In this document: positions 34,801 through 46,330 of the stretch, in pieces | How positions within the stretch are numbered: position 1 is the first letter of the stretch | Layout: each line of letters opens with the position of its first letter | From: Strigops habroptila | Taxonomy: Eukaryota > Chordata > Aves > Psittaciformes > Psittacidae | Assembly (NCBI RefSeq): GCF_004027225.2 | Contig: NC_044283.2 | Span: 37,330,207 to 37,394,206 of the forward strand | Direction of reading: 5' to 3' | Length of the DNA: 64,000 nt | Position numbers and translations under genes: made by a program | Notes under the pieces: generated by a model | Database searches by the model: none | Told to the model about the DNA's origin: nothing | The model's input: only the letters and a program-made list of their open reading frames with translations

Positions 34801-37800
34801 ACCAATTTATTTACTTTCTCATTTATTTAGAGACAGCTATTTAATAAGAACATGTGACATTTTTGCAGTTCAATAAAGCAAAGATTAACATAAAAACTGC
34901 AAAAATACCAGGGTCAGTTACATGAATTTAGGTTAATAGGGTGGTTGCACTGCCTACTAGAAATTTTTGAAGTTCTTACAGACATGTGGTTGGTGATGAA
35001 AACACTTGTTTGGACCCAAGAAAGGAACTGTACAAAGAGAAGGAGATGCAAAATGAGACTTTTCAAAGTTTCACTGGTACAGCCATATCAGTACACTGAG
35101 CCATCAAAAAGTACAGCTAAATATCCTTAGTAAGAGGCAGCTTGTGTGGTGCATTTTGACATACTCTCCCCTCAGTTTGATACTACATTTTAACAGGAGG
35201 TTACTATCTCTGTAGCATAATGGGTGGTAGGGGATCAGAGTGTTTTTTCAGTGTAAAGGCCAGCATGTTAGTTTAAACTCATCACCAGTTTAAATTGCCA
35301 GATTTTGAACTGAAGTAGCTGAATACCAATACACATTCCTTCCTGTGGGTTTCCAGGAAGGGAGAAAGAGGGGCAGGAACGTTTAGCTGAGGAATGGAAT
35401 GGGCAGCTGGAGGTGGTAACTTTTTTAACTCCTGGGGGCCAAGATTTGCTAGAGTTTGTCTGTCAGCAGGTTGCGTGTGCCTGCTGTCTGACACGTTTCT
35501 AGTTCTAGTAATGTCTCCAAGCACACACATGACTGATTTTGGAATCATCTTCTATAATGCTTTTAATAATTGGGTTGTGTTAGGTATCCAGAGTACTGCA
35601 ACAACTACTGTAGGGCAAACTTAGTGTGTTTCCTAGCAGAACTCAGATTGAATTTACTTGTAAGCAGGTCAGTTATACTTGTTTCCCTTCTGTATAGAAG
35701 TTTGCTGCCACTGATTAGATTGACTGGTTCAAGCAGATCAAGCATGCTCATATGATAGTGTTTGTGATAGCAGGGATTGCTTGATAATAAGACATATAAT
35801 AAGACTTGTACTTGAAGTGGCGTCTATCACTATTGTTAGAAGCAGAGGGTGTATAACTAGATGATACAGCTTCAAAATGTCTGTGTATTCTTTCAAAGAA
35901 CTGAGAAAGTGAGAAAACTGGAATTTCATAATCCCTTAAATATCTGAGTTACTTTTTATGTTTTTAAACACATATGATACAATACTGTTGTGTCTGGAGA
36001 TGCTGATTGATATTTAAATCCTGGTAATTCCATTCTCTGGAAATCCAAATATGCAAGTCTGTATGTTAGAAGTGTTGTCTAAGATAAGAGTAGTATTTTC
36101 AACAGACAGGAAAGACAAAACACCTGAATAAAACCAATTTAAATTCGTTAAAAGGTAGCAGCAGAATAAGCAAATTTTCCGTGATGTTACAAATGAAAAG
36201 TTGCACCATTCATGTACCAGAACTTCATTTGTATAGAGCCTAAGCTGTATCAGAACACCAATTTTAATACAGTGAAGGGGAAAAAAAAAAAAAAATTATG
36301 GTGTCCACCCAAAGACATAAATTTCTACTTTCTGAAAGAGTTTGAGAAATTATGGAAATAATGTACTATACAAAAATACAGAGAGAAACTATGTATGTAA
36401 TGAAATGTGCTATAAGAAAATTTTGTGTATTAAAGCTTTTTAAACGAAAGGGTGTCTTTCAGAGTCTTATGAGAGAAGAGGAATGGTGTCTCTATACACG
36501 CCTGCTTAGTAGAGTGAGTGTCAAAAGTTGGAGCATGACTACTAAGAGGAGGAGGGTGACATGTTTTACAACGCTTATTCTGACTTTCCCTATTATGACA
36601 CTTAAGATGCCATTGCATTGCATTTTGAAAGAGACTTTTGGTTAAAGTCTTCACTTGGGTGATCAGGAGGCTAGCATGAATTATGAGAACTGAAAAAATC
36701 TGAATGAAACATAACTTTGGATATCAGAACTTTACTCTGCATTGTTTGCGTAGATTCTGGATAGCCATGGCATGAAGGTACTTCAGGAAGAAAAGCTGTA
36801 GAAGAGAGATATAGACCTTTTGTTTGTTTTACAGTGTTGTGTTTGCTTCTGTGAGTGACACAACTCTTGGGTTTTTGTGCCACAAATATGGCTTTGTCAT
36901 GTAAGTCTGTAGAATTTTTAAGGATAGCACCAGGGTGCAATGAAAAAGCAGTTCAGATCCGAACCAAGCTTGGTCTTTTCTGTACCAAAGTTTGTCTTCT
37001 CTCACTATTCTTTGTTTCATTCTCCCCAAAACATAGGCATGAAGTCTGTACTTCTCTTCACATTTTACAAAGAAAGAGTGTCTGGGTTGTGCTAATGCAC
37101 TTGAGTTCCTGTTTGGAAAAAGACTCAGCAGCTGTTCAATGTCTTCCAGTTCTCCAATTTCTGGATTTCTTGTAGCCGTCAGATGAATATGATTTGTTTG
37201 GTTTTCTATGCCTAAGCATAGATGCATAATATCCTTAAGTTATGAAGGTTATTATTGAAAAGAATGTTTAATATTTTTGAAGATCTTTTTATGGTATGTC
37301 TGTCTTTTTTGTCTTACTTTCAATGTTAACTTAAGGTATCATTTTGCATAACAACATATATGAGCAAATGTATTTTAAAATAGATGCTCTAGCTTTGTTC
37401 AGTTCAAATGCTTTGACTAGGACATAATGAAAAAATTGTTTAACGTATATCAAGGAGGAAACAACATAAACAACATTCAGTAACTTTAGAGGAGTCAGAT
37501 AAAATTTTAAGTGTTGAGGATTAGCATCCTGTACCCCTGTTAAAATACAAGTCAGCAGGTCATTTTTCATGCTGAATTAGACATTGCCTTTTTAGTAGGT
37601 CGGGCTTCTCAGCATTTCTGAGTTGCACATCAAGCATTGTGTGCTTACATCAGAAACTTGGTACTAGAACTAGTGGCTTCTTACTGATTTTATTTGAAAC
37701 TCTGTCTGTTTCGACATCATTGTTTTAGAAGTTTTTCCTGCTGGGTTGTCTATAACGTATAATATAATGTATTCTTCAAAGCACCTATGACTTCCCATTG

Positions 37801-38118
37801 CTCTGCCTGGCATCCCATTTCATTAAATCGTCTCCTGTTGTATTTGGTATTAGCCAGAAGCTTCAAAAAAGGGACAGCTACCTGAACTTCTTGTGTATTT
37901 TTAGCTATGTAGAGAAAGACATGCAGGTGAAGCATCACATGGATAATGCCTTATACTGCATTGCATATCTTGTCTTTAAAAAAAAAAAACCAAATCAAAA
38001 ACATTTTCTCTTTCAGACATTTAGATGCATCTCCAAAATACTTGAGAAAAATATTAAGGCTAACTGTAACAGAACTTGTGCCATAACTATAATTACTCTT
38101 ATACATAGCTCTATGTTA

Positions 38119-38184
38119 TAAACCTAGAGTTATGTATATATACACACATATATGTATATATACACATATATATAACATACGTAA
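38119..38184. repeat. TA/CA microsatellite with imperfect palindrome
   Basis: Alternating TATA, CACA and TATG units form a self-complementary block whose ends (AGAGTTATGTA ... TACGTAACTCT) are imperfect inverted repeats. It is bracketed by a 10-bp direct repeat, CTCTATGTTA, at 38109-38118 and 38185-38194. Confidence 0.8.
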
Positions 38185-40224
38185 CTCTATGTTAATCTCA
38201 TTTAAGGATGTTGTTTTAAAAGATTTAATTAGAAATATATTTTCCAGAACCAAAGACACCGTATATGCTAGAAAGAAATCATATTTCTAAGGGGTTTACA
38301 GTCTTTAGCATTAAAAAGTGCCTTCAAAGTCTAAATATTATGTCAGTTGTGTTGTTTTTCTTGTGTACCTTGCTTTACTGAAAACTAAGCACACCTGTTT
38401 TCTAAAGCATTGAGGAAAAATTGCCAGAATAAAATAGTTTATTAACGTGGTTATGTAATTAATCATAGAAGTTAGCACGTATTTGTTTCTAAAAGTTACT
38501 TCCTTAGGTTATGGGCACATTGCACTAGATTTCACAAACAGTTGGAACTAGCATGAACAGGTGCCACTGCTGAATACTTTCTTTCTGTGTTTGGCCACTA
38601 CGTAGTAAAGCAGTAAAGGGCAGGCTGATTTGTCTGAGCATTGGAGTTTGAAATTAACCCCTTTTATAAATGTCATAATAAATAGCAATATTGCTACCCG
38701 AGATGTACTGATTATGTTATTTGGAAATGGTAAGTGACCAACCTACATTAAAAGGCAATTTAAGACCATAAATTCCAGAATTTGAAGTTTTAAAAATGGT
38801 TTTAAATTTAAAATAGTTAATTGCCCAAAATGGGGAAAGCATACCAGATGGTTATATTGTTCTTGTTTTGTTTGCTGGAAATGTACTAATATGTCAAGCT
38901 GGAGGGATCCTTGTGTGTTGCAGTATTACTGTGTTTTTAAAACAAACCAAAAATCCTAATATTGTTTATCTGCAGTGTAGCTTTGTGCCATTTTCCTCTG
39001 TGCTACGATAAAACCTTAAAGGTTATAATAATTTTACATGCTATGCCTTTTGTAGCCAGTAAGTGAGTGAACATTCAATATTTCATTTAGGTTTGTTATC
39101 CAAATTTTGTAAAAGAAAAATTATTAGATACCTAATGAGTTTCAGTATTGTTTTTGCCAGAATATCTGAGTGTTTTGTTAAGGGCAATGAAGTCATCTTC
39201 AGAATACTCCTCTTGAGTGGTCGTTTAAAACCCATTTTACAAGTGAGATGAGGCAGAGAATTTTCATTCCCAAAAAACAAAACTAAACAGGAAATGTGAA
39301 TGCCCAGACTAAGCCACTGCTCTTTTCAAGTGCTTTGATGTTTTTTCAACATTATATATTTGTTACATATTGCTGATGCATTTCTGTTTGGAAGCTCTCA
39401 ATATTTTGCACTGCTGCAAGGCCAGGCTCCAATCGCTTCATGTTGCTGTGCAACAGAAAATTTGGAAAATTTACATGCCAGGTTTTTTACGCTTTAATGG
39501 CATCACATTGACTGTTGGATGCTATATTTATTTACTTATGCTTCTACTTTCTGATTTCTGTTACAATGTCTGTAGCTTTCTGTTCCTAGCTCTCCCAGTG
39601 TGCATAGGCTTGCTCTCAGCTATTTGGTTGGTGTTCAAGTCTCAGTATTCACATTGTTGATTCTTCCAAAATGCCGTGTGAGTGTTAACATCTGAACAGT
39701 TGTTCTATTTTTATGACTGGGTGTGTGGTAGCATGGGTTTGTCAACAAGCTGTAATGGCAGTTTCTGCAGAGCTTTAATAGCCTTAGATTAGGATAAATA
39801 TTATTAGGAGAGTAATTTTTGTAGCTTCTTATGAGCATGTGTGAACTGAAATTCTGAAAACTCATAATTTCTTTCATTTTTATGCAGCTTATAGCTGAGG
39901 ACATAAATTTTCTAGAGGACAGAAGACAAGCTTTGTTGTAGGAAAAACTGTCCTGCTCAATATTCGTGTTGTTTCTAAAAGCAGAAGTTTTATAGATTAA
40001 TGAGGATTTTAAAAAGATCACTTAAAAAATATTGCATACATCCACAGCCTTATTTTTGAAAAAAGCTTTTGTTATTTTTGTTGACTCTTTATGCAAAAAT
40101 TCAAATTGAAGAAGACAACCTAGCTACTGAAATATTTCTTTTCAGTGATTTATCTGCTGCTGATATAAGAAGCAGGAAACAGTATTGTAAGGGGAATATT
40201 GACTCTGAGCAGTGCTGTTAACTG

Positions 40225-40240
40225 CAGCTGTTATTTATAG
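40225..40240 (+). promoter_or_regulatory. Abutting E-box (CAGCTG) and MEF2 site
   Basis: CAGCTG at 40225-40230 is followed immediately by TTATTTATAG at 40231-40240, a full match to the MEF2 consensus YTAWWWWTAR. Myogenic bHLH factors and MEF2 act together at muscle enhancers. The site is about 2.2 kb upstream of the predicted ASB5 start. Function is inferred. Confidence 0.4.
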
Positions 40241-42392
40241 TAATTACTATTTGGATTTTCACCTCTACACAGAAAGACTATTTTGTTAATTAGCAAAACA
40301 TGGGAGAAGTCCAGATGAGAAAGCACTGTTACAAGATGACACAGTGTGGCATCAGAAAACAAGGGGTCAGGTAAAATACTATAAAGAAAAGAAAAGTTTT
40401 CTGTGAGATAATTAGGATTTTTCCTTATTTTGCATGGTAAATTTGCAAAACAGGTACTTAAGATGGCTGGGGAATTCTATGGACTGATTAAGCTTAATAA
40501 AGCTAGTAGAAATATGGAAGAAGAAATAAATTCCAATACTAGATGTGTTACTAAGGAAAATATCATTTCTATTAATGATTGAAACGGAAATTGGCAGTGG
40601 TGACTCAGAACATAATGCTTATTTATCCTTACGGAAAACATGACACCTCAATTCAGTGTCAGATAACAATATGCCAAATATAAAAAGGGGTTTTCATTTG
40701 GCATTTTAAGTACTCATTCCTGCTTCTAACTATGGTATGAGAAGAGCAGCTCCTATTCTGGCTGGATGAGAAAATGTCTATAAATGAAATTTAGGAGAAA
40801 ACATGTATATTTTTCTTCACAGACTAATGTAGTTAATGGTGTAACTGCTTTTTAATTGGCTTTTCTAGTTACTGTTTTGACTTTTATGTGGATTAAATTT
40901 TTTTCAAAGAGAAAGATGAAATGTCTGTTTCTCTCAAGATAAGCTCAATTCAGTTCCTGTCTGTAAAAAAATCTTTATATTAATTTCCAACACGTTTCCT
41001 TTTAGCATTGTCTTTTCTTCATTTATATAGGCTTATTTGAATGTAGTTTTCAAAAAAACATTATGCATTCTTACTCTATTAAATTACGTCTGGAGCCAGA
41101 CGATAAGAGGTCCTTTATTTTGCCACTTTCGTTTCAGAAATTTGGTTTTGTATCGTAACTTTAATGTCTGCTATGCTGTTCATTGAAGTCAGGGGAATCT
41201 GTGGATGCAGTGGATCTGCATCTGTGGATCCGTGACACTGTGGATTTAGTAACATTTGGATCATACCCTCTGTTCCTGAGGGACAGTTGCCAACATTCTA
41301 AAATGTTTTTTTCTGACCATCAAACTAGAGAATCCAAGATAGAATAGAAGGGGTGTGTCAGTTTAAGATTACTATGGGTAGACTATTTTAAACTGTAATT
41401 CAAGGCATTATTACTATTATTTAAAAGGAAATATAAAAGTTTATAACGGGACCCTTTCCAATGCTGCTATGAGTCTTTATTTTAGGATTATAACTTACTT
41501 AGGAATCCAGTTCTGTCTGGCGGCTCCTCAGTTTGTATCATGTTGTGACACCATTATTTACTCAGCAATTACGCTAATGGAACAACTTATGCATAACTGC
41601 TGATGACCGTGAGTAATAGCTTTATGGTATATAAGCAAATTAATGCTTGAAACATCCGAGGAATTTAGATTCCCATCTCTAAAACTGGCTAAGAAATAAA
41701 AGCTTTCATGTCATAGATTTAAAATGATACTTTGCAGCACAATGAACTATATCACAAGCATTAGAAATTTCCTGTGTTGTATGCTTACCAATTTCATTTA
41801 CTCAATTTTAATTACATTTTAAGTGACTTAATTTTAGATGCCTCAAGATCTTATTTGTAAAAATATCTAGTAGTTTCATTCTTATAATATGCTCTCAACA
41901 CTTTTTTTTGTATAATGCTAGAAGACATGTATACTAGATGTTTTCATTTAGCCTAAACAAAATAATAAGAGACTGTCATAGCTGCTATATATTCAACCTC
42001 TGTTTCTATTAATGTGTGTTTCAAGTATTCAACTGATGTGATTTTGGTTTTGTAAGAAAAAAACCAAATTAGTCCAACATAAAATGAAGGAGCACAAAAA
42101 ACCAATTGTACTTGAGAAGCAGGAGAACTTATTTTAGCAGAAACTGATTACCTGGGTTACCTGGTTTAGTGCATGAAATTGAAGTTCTTTTTAATAATTT
42201 TGACAGTGTATTTTAAACATGTATTAATAGGGTGTGAGTAAATGAGTTAGAAATGCAGAATTTGTAATGAAACAGACCTTTTAAGTGTAACAAGTACAAT
42301 CCTGGGTCTTGGAACTTGTCTCTGTTATATTCTGTCTCACTTGAATATCACCAGGCTAGCAGGAGTGACAGTGAACTCAATACTATGTACAG

Positions 42393-42400
42393 TATAAATA
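42393..42400 (+). promoter_or_regulatory. ASB5: TATA box of ASB5 promoter
   Basis: TATAAATA lies 153 nt upstream of the ASB5 start codon, predicting a transcription start near 42423-42431 and a leader of about 125 nt. No CpG island is present, in line with tissue-restricted expression. An E-box of muscle type (CAGCTG) lies at 42433-42438 just after the predicted start, and CACTTG lies about 55 nt upstream of the TATA box. Confidence 0.6.
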
Positions 42401-42427
42401 ATCATCATATTTTGAGCAGCAAGCATC

Positions 42428-42533
42428 ATGACCAGCTGATATTTTCTTTCCTCAGGACCAGTTGTTCCCAAGAGTACATGGCTGGAGCCATATGATCTTA
42501 TCAACACATTTGAGAGCCCTACTCAAACACTGA
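42428..42533 (+). promoter_or_regulatory. ASB5: Three short upstream ORFs in the ASB5 leader
   Basis: Three ATGs precede the main start. One at 42428 reads M-T-S-stop. One at 42478 reads M-A-G-A-I-stop (ends 42495). The third at 42492 has 13 codons and a stop (ends 42533). The second and third overlap as ATGA, a termination-reinitiation arrangement. All end before the main ATG at 42553. Whether the first lies in the mRNA depends on the exact start. Such uORFs usually lower translation of the main frame; that is inference here. Confidence 0.5.
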
Positions 42534-42552
42534 GAGAGATTTTGCTGCAGCA

Positions 42553-42748
42553 ATGACTGTCATAGAAGAAAGTCGCCCTTTTGCCCAGCAGCTATCCAAT
42601 GTCTACTTTACTATACTTTCACTTTTTTGTTTTAAACTTTTCGTGAAGATCAGCCTTGCTATACTTAGTCATTTCTACATTGTGAAAGGAAACCGTAAGG
42701 AAGCAGCAAGAATAGCTGCTGAATTTTACGGAGTTCCTCAAGGACAAG
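42553..42748 (+). CDS. ASB5: ASB5 coding exon 1
   Basis: This exon encodes residues 1-65 plus one base of codon 66. The protein starts MTVIEESRPFAQQLSNVYF and continues through a conserved N-terminal region ending EFYGVPQGQ, which I recognise as ASB5. Residues about 18-43 are strongly hydrophobic with two lysines, resembling a membrane segment, which is unusual for a cytosolic ASB protein. Family role: ASB proteins bind substrates through ankyrin repeats and recruit Elongin B/C and Cullin-5/Rbx2 through a SOCS box for ubiquitination. ASB5 is known mainly from muscle and satellite cells. The start has G at -3. The exon ends at CAA-G before GTATAT. The open frame runs on into the intron to 42906, but that part is not coding. 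Confidence 0.95.
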
Positions 42749-44929
42749 GTATATTTGTACTTACTATCTTATCAGTACTGTTTGGGGATTTTGTTGTTAC
42801 TCTGTTTTCCCAGGTAATTACTTATCTGTTAGCCTCATTTATATTCAGTTTGTCAAATGATATGCGTGACTCTTTTTTTTTCTCTGTAGTTCTCTCTGTT
42901 TTTTAACAATCTGTTGTCAGATTATTTAAGGGGTTGTTTTTCCTTTTTGCCTTTTTTTTTTTTTTTTTTAAGGTTAATATTAGGTTCAGAATAAAACTGA
43001 AATATTACAGCCAATGTCTGTTAGGAGAGAGGCCTATACTTAAAATGGCTATATTTAAGATTGCCAAATACTTTCCAATCTAAGACTATTTTGCCAATTT
43101 CTTCTAAAAGTTAAAATTTTCTTGTAATAATTTATTTGAGAAGATACAGTCCTTCTGTACTTTGAATAAATTAGCGTCTTGGCTCATATCAGGAATCTTG
43201 CTTACTGTTTGTCAGAGTGAGCTTTTGGGCATCTGTGTGGAAATCCATCAAATTTTACTGGGTTGAAAGCTCCTTTTTCTGTTTGCTGAAGCAGATTTTT
43301 GGCAGAGCTGGGCACTGGTGTTCCCCCAAGCTCATCTGTGGTGAGGCAGTACCATTTTCATTCAATACTTTTTCTGGGCAACTGAACACAGAAAACTCTC
43401 TCTTCTGAATTGTGGTATCCTAGTGCATGACTGAGCCATGGTTTTGCTCAACTTGGGATCCCTGCTGCCTCACTTGTCTTTATTGTTGTTCCTTTTATTC
43501 TGAGATAACATCAAATATGAGTTAGGCAATGGAACAGGAAGACTTGTCTTCCCTCTTATCACCTTCGTCACTCATCCCTAGCTACCATGAACAAGAGTAA
43601 CCCAAGTTAAATGCAAATGGAGAAACTACAGAAATGAGCCAGAAACTGTTTCAAACCTAAAGATATTTTCAGTCTGCAGTGACAAAAGCTAGGCATTTTG
43701 TGTGTATGTGTTTAAATTTGCAAACCAGAGAGACTTACATCCTAAAGCAGGAATTAACTTGCTTAGCAGATGATTTACTCAAGGTAGGTTTTTAACGTGT
43801 TCTCTGAAAAATTTAGAGAAAAAGTTCAGAAATCCAGGGGTTTTACATCTGAGAATGTTAATGACATCATTTGAACTATTAAGCATGTGCGTGTGTGAGT
43901 ATATGTACAGATGCATGTGGAGTTGTGTGTATGTATTCGCTAGAGTAGGATGGGAAGGACTGTCTATTCTATTGGCAGAAATACTCGCAGAGAATGTGGT
44001 AGCCCTCACTTGAAATCAAGAATTTTTTCACAGAAACTGCATTGGTAGCTCATTCTGGGAAGGCTGATGCAGTATCTGAGTAAGGAAGGAAAAAGATTAG
44101 GGAAAAAGTAGAGGAAAAGGAATAACATCACATCCAACGCATCAGGTTGGAAAGTAAAATCATCTGTCTACAGTCTTGTTGCTAAATCCAGGAGACTTTA
44201 GTTTGGTCATTTGTCAAATGCCTGAACTATTATATCTAAATAAATGTATATTCAGCATTCTATTAGCTGGCCTATGCAAAATATGAAAATCTATCACGCT
44301 TACAGGTTACTGTTTTGCTCAGGTAGCAGAGATTTATATTGATTTCAAGGCTCATATATATGGTAGAGTTTTCTGGTTTTCTGCTTGGTTTATTAAAAGA
44401 AAATAGTCAATGCAACTATTTTGCACTTAAATTGTACGTTTTACAACTCAACACCAGTGTGTCTTAACTTTCCACTGCCCAATTTGTAGTGTTTGGGTCT
44501 GGGTTTGTAACAGTTCTAAGCACATGTTCAGCTAATGTTACATAATCTGCAAATTCAGCCATTTGTCATGATTAACAGGACCAGTCTTTGCTCTTTGGGA
44601 TGCAGATAACTCTCCTCAAAATTACTGTTTTATCTCATTTTCTCTGTACCTTTGTTCTGTGTTTGTAGAAGGGGGCATGTTACTGTCTCAACTCACATCC
44701 TGTTGTGGGATTTGGTTTGTTTATGTTTGTGAAATACAGTACAGAGATACCTCAGTAGAGTTTATATGATACCATGCAACAAAATATCCTGTTCAAAGTA
44801 ATAGCTAGAAGATGTACAACAACTAATGGGAAGCTACAGGTTGAAACATTAAAAGATAAAATTAAATACTGAGTATCCTCCTAATTAGTGTTCCTGTTCT
44901 GTGTTTTTTCTTAACAGAGAAGCCTCAGG

Positions 44930-44948
44930 AAAAAAAAAAAAAAAAAAA
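44930..44948 (+). repeat. A19 homopolymer
   Basis: Nineteen A residues lie in ASB5 intron 1. The preceding TTTTTTCTTAACAG resembles a splice acceptor but leads nowhere coding. Comparable tracts are at 42952-42969 (T), 50822-50837 (A), 60594-60607 (T) and 62755-62771 (T). Confidence 0.85.
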
Positions 44949-45789
44949 GAAACAAAACAGAAAATTAGCCTGTCATTGCCTAATACAAGTTTATGGTGTT
45001 CCAAGAAGTAATTAAAATTAGAGGAAATGTTAGTTTTAATTTTCTACTTATAACCTGATTATATACTCTTAAAAGTCTGTTAGTGCTGGTATTTTCAGTT
45101 TGCTGGTAATAGTACAAAGTTACTTTTTGCTGTTGTAACAGCTTGGTTAGGATGGAGTGCTGTAGTTTTGAAGAAGAGCCTTTGGAAATAATGTGCTACT
45201 AGGAACAGGCATTATTTCATGTTTACTGAATTTAGCTCTTGAGTTACAACAAGCCTTTTTTTTTACGAAGCCTGTATAATTGACAATGTTTTAGGTATCG
45301 AGTAGTAGTATTTGGTGGAACGACTTTTATCAAACTGAAGGTATACAGGTCAGTACAAGATTTGAGGCCCAGGGATTATACATTTCATGGCTGACTTTGT
45401 TTTGTCTTGTTCTTTGTTGAATGCAGGGAGACAGCTTTACCTGTGTCATCTGCCTACTGTGGTTTTGAAGCTACATGTTAGTACTGAGACAGGTCATATT
45501 TTGTTCCTTAATATTTCAGGAGTATTTTCTCTCCAGTTTGGATAGTCACCAATTCACTGTGTTAAATCTATCCTTTGATCTCATACGTATGTGAATAGCT
45601 AGATATGGATAGTGTCCCAGTAATTAATTAGAAATTATTATACTGTGTATATGACATTGAAATGTAAGAGCTAGATCAGTGTTCAGCATCAACTAAGACC
45701 ACAAAAGTGTATAAAAGCTCTATTGATTATAAGTCATATTGAGTTGTTTATGGAGAGGAGGTCTGAGTAAAACTTTTCTTGTTACAGCT

Positions 45790-46330
45790 GAAAGGCACCT
45801 TCAGAGGTTATTTGGATATTCTAGGATCAAATATACATGGGTTGTCTGGCAAACGTTTGGCTAACCTGTTTTTAAAATGCTTAGTAGTCGTGATTCTTGC
45901 AGCATCCTTATGCAACTAATTACAGCTTTTGCTGTTCTCATTGCTAGAATGCTTCCCACTCCACCTCAGACCTACCTAAATCTTTATTTCTGCAAACTAA
46001 ATACATAAAATATGATTAAGATATTTATCAGTTTTTCTCCATGTATGAAAAGTAATCAATTTAAAGACTATTATCATGTGTATTCCTACCTCTACTGTTT
46101 TTGTCTTTTCTAGAATAAAGAAAAAAGGATTTAACTTAGTCTGTCCTCCTAAGTCTTGTTTTCTGGACCTGGAATTACTGTAGTTGCTCTCCTTTGGACT
46201 TGTGCCAGTTCATCATATACAATTCATAGGTTTATTGATGTCTAATTCCTCATGTTAAGCAGAATGCTCCAGCTGAGAATTTACTAGTGCAACCAGTGGA
46301 ACTATTACTTGTGTAAAAGTGGAAGTGCCA
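45790..46330 (-). mobile_element. Ancient L3/CR1-like LINE relic
   Basis: Degenerate matches, in the right order, to the reverse complement of old L3/CR1 3' regions: ATTGCTAGAATGCTTCCC, then CTGGACCTGGAATTACTG, GTTGCTCTCCTTTGGAC, GCCAGTTCATCAT, AGAATGCTCCAGCTGAG and TACTAGTGCAACCAGTGGAA. This order matches what I know of L3 copies shared across amniotes. Many small gaps show great age. Boundaries are approximate. Confidence 0.6.

Larger units (their letters stand above)
29831..42392. other. Intergenic region between divergent SPCS3 and ASB5 promoters
   Basis: About 12.5 kb with no recognised gene. It holds the outer shore of the CpG island (to about 30280), a T26 tract (30851-30876), MEF2-type sites (31886-31895 and 40231-40240), an A15 tract (36281-36295), a candidate 66-nt exon with good splice sites (36835-36900), a palindromic TA/CA microsatellite (38119-38184), and a weak SINE-like stretch near 39222-39260. 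A divergent non-coding RNA from the CpG island is possible but not shown. Confidence 0.65.

Noticed and set aside
36671..37227. Overlapping 89-132 codon frames on both strands
   Set aside because: They shadow one another, match no family I know and lack a shared codon-use signal.
42749..42906. Continuation of the ASB5 exon 1 frame to a stop at 42906
   Set aside because: The GTATAT donor at 42749 and the exact in-frame join to 63081 show that this is intron; the extra residues do not resemble ASB5.
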